DNA of 6,311 bases, taken from positions 1-6,311 of the forward strand of contig CAJPUK010000122.1 of assembly GCA_905373785.1 (NCBI GenBank), written 5' to 3'. The position numbers were made by a program, and so were the translations under genes. The notes beneath the pieces were generated by a model. It saw nothing but the letters and a program-made list of their open reading frames with translations, did not search any database and had not been told where the DNA came from. Within the stretch, counting starts at the first letter, position 1. Every line of letters begins with the position of its first letter. The stretch comes from an uncultured Johnsonella sp. Its GTDB lineage: Bacteria > Bacillota > Clostridia > Lachnospirales > Lachnospiraceae. Positions 5,696 through 6,311 of this stretch are shown here, piece after piece.

Positions 5696-6292
5696 ATGAA
5701 AAAAAGATTATTACTGATAGGATGTGTTTTGATGATGAGTACTGCAGCAGTTGCCTGTTCATCAACAAATCAGTCTACAGAAGCAAAGCAGGAAACTATG
5801 AGTATGGATAACTCACAAGCTCAAGGAAGTGAGAGTGCAGTACAGGATGCTTCAAGCGCTACCAAGATGCCGGAGTTTAAGACTAAGACTACCGAGGGTG
5901 AAGAGATAACAAGTGATGTATTTAAAAAGAGCAAGCTCACAGTTGTTAATCTTTGGGGAAGCTGGTGCCAGCCTTGTGTAGAGGAGATTCCGGAGCTGCA
6001 AAAACTTTATGAGAATATGAAAGATAAGGGTGTAAATGTTATCGGAGTGGCACAGGACGGAGATACAGAACTTGATGCGGTAAAAGAGATAATAGCACAG
6101 GACAATGTTACCTACACCAATATAATTCCTGATGAAGACGGTCCGCTTAAGGGCTTTGTTATGAGCAGTCAGTTATTCCCGAATACCTTCTTAGTAGACT
6201 CAGAGGGTAATATAGTGGCAAATATAACAGGCGGACAGGATCTGGAAGGCTTTACAAAGGCAGTTGAGGATGCACTTGCAAAATTAAATTAA
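5696..6292 (+). CDS. TlpA/ResA-type thioredoxin-fold lipoprotein
   Basis: A 198-residue extracytoplasmic thiol-disulfide oxidoreductase. A basic, hydrophobic signal peptide ends at AVAC with lipidation cysteine C21, a slightly atypical lipobox with A at -3. A Ser/Gln/Glu-rich linker (about 22-57) leads to an AhpC-TSA/thioredoxin-like domain. The active site is WCQPC (C91, C94) after VVNLWGSW. The cis-proline is P162 (FPNTFLVD), and EEIPELQKL follows the redox helix as in TlpA proteins. Members usually reduce disulfides outside the membrane and need an electron source such as CcdA. None is in the window, but a cysteine-rich iron-sulfur membrane protein and a CxxC membrane peptide lie upstream. 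AAGGAG (5681-5686) nine bases before the ATG supports the start. It has its own promoter, which shares an operator with the iron-sulfur gene. Confidence 0.92.
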   Translation: MKKRLLLIGCVLMMSTAAVACSSTNQSTEAKQETMSMDNSQAQGSESAVQDASSATKMPEFKTKTTEGEEITSDVFKKSKLTVVNLWGSWCQPCVEEIPELQKLYENMKDKGVNVIGVAQDGDTELDAVKEIIAQDNVTYTNIIPDEDGPLKGFVMSSQLFPNTFLVDSEGNIVANITGGQDLEGFTKAVEDALAKLN

Positions 6293-6311
6293 TTAATAAA
6301 AACTGTAACAC

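Noticed and set aside
1..6311. CRISPR arrays, tRNA or rRNA genes, and insertion sequences
   Set aside because: I saw no regularly spaced repeats, tRNA-like cloverleaf, rRNA segment or transposase reading frame in the window.

Overview
The window looks like chromosomal DNA of a low-GC, Gram-positive anaerobe of the Clostridia, probably Lachnospiraceae-like. The evidence is AT-rich intergenic sequence, strong AGGAGG-type ribosome binding sites before nearly every gene, a lipoprotein signal peptide, and a gene set typical of that group. The genus cannot be fixed from the sequence alone.

Region 1 (about 68-2090, minus strand) is a two-gene sugar or polyol catabolic unit. A PfkB-family sugar kinase is transcribed first, followed by a zinc-dependent medium-chain polyol/alcohol dehydrogenase. 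They are likely co-transcribed from a promoter near 2118-2147. No transporter, aldolase or regulator is in the window, so the sugar is unknown. Positions 1-67 hold no assignable gene.

Region 2 (about 2200-6292, plus strand) runs away from region 1. It holds five genes: a membrane protein with many cysteines and two ferredoxin-type 4Fe-4S clusters; a sensor histidine kinase whose start overlaps it by 11 bases; a 53-residue membrane protein ending in a CxxC motif, resembling what I recall as the CD1871A family; a CPBP/CAAX-type intramembrane protease; and a TlpA/ResA-type thioredoxin-fold lipoprotein. The small gene is too short for usual gene-calling cut-offs.

The promoters of the iron-sulfur gene and of the thioredoxin lipoprotein gene share the same arrangement. 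Each has two TTWACCT half-sites exactly 11 bp apart, followed by an aligned -10 element at the same distance. This is the layout of sites bound by OmpR/PhoB-family response regulators. The histidine kinase here belongs to the class that normally pairs with such regulators, yet no response regulator gene is present.

My working model is inference: a regulon for an extracytoplasmic thiol-redox pathway. The iron-sulfur membrane protein would carry electrons from the cytoplasm outward, and the small CxxC protein and the TlpA lipoprotein would act on thiols outside the membrane. No CcdA/DsbD-type transporter, which usually feeds TlpA proteins, is in the window. A roughly 100-nt region with nested inverted repeats lies between the kinase gene and the small CxxC gene and is unexplained.
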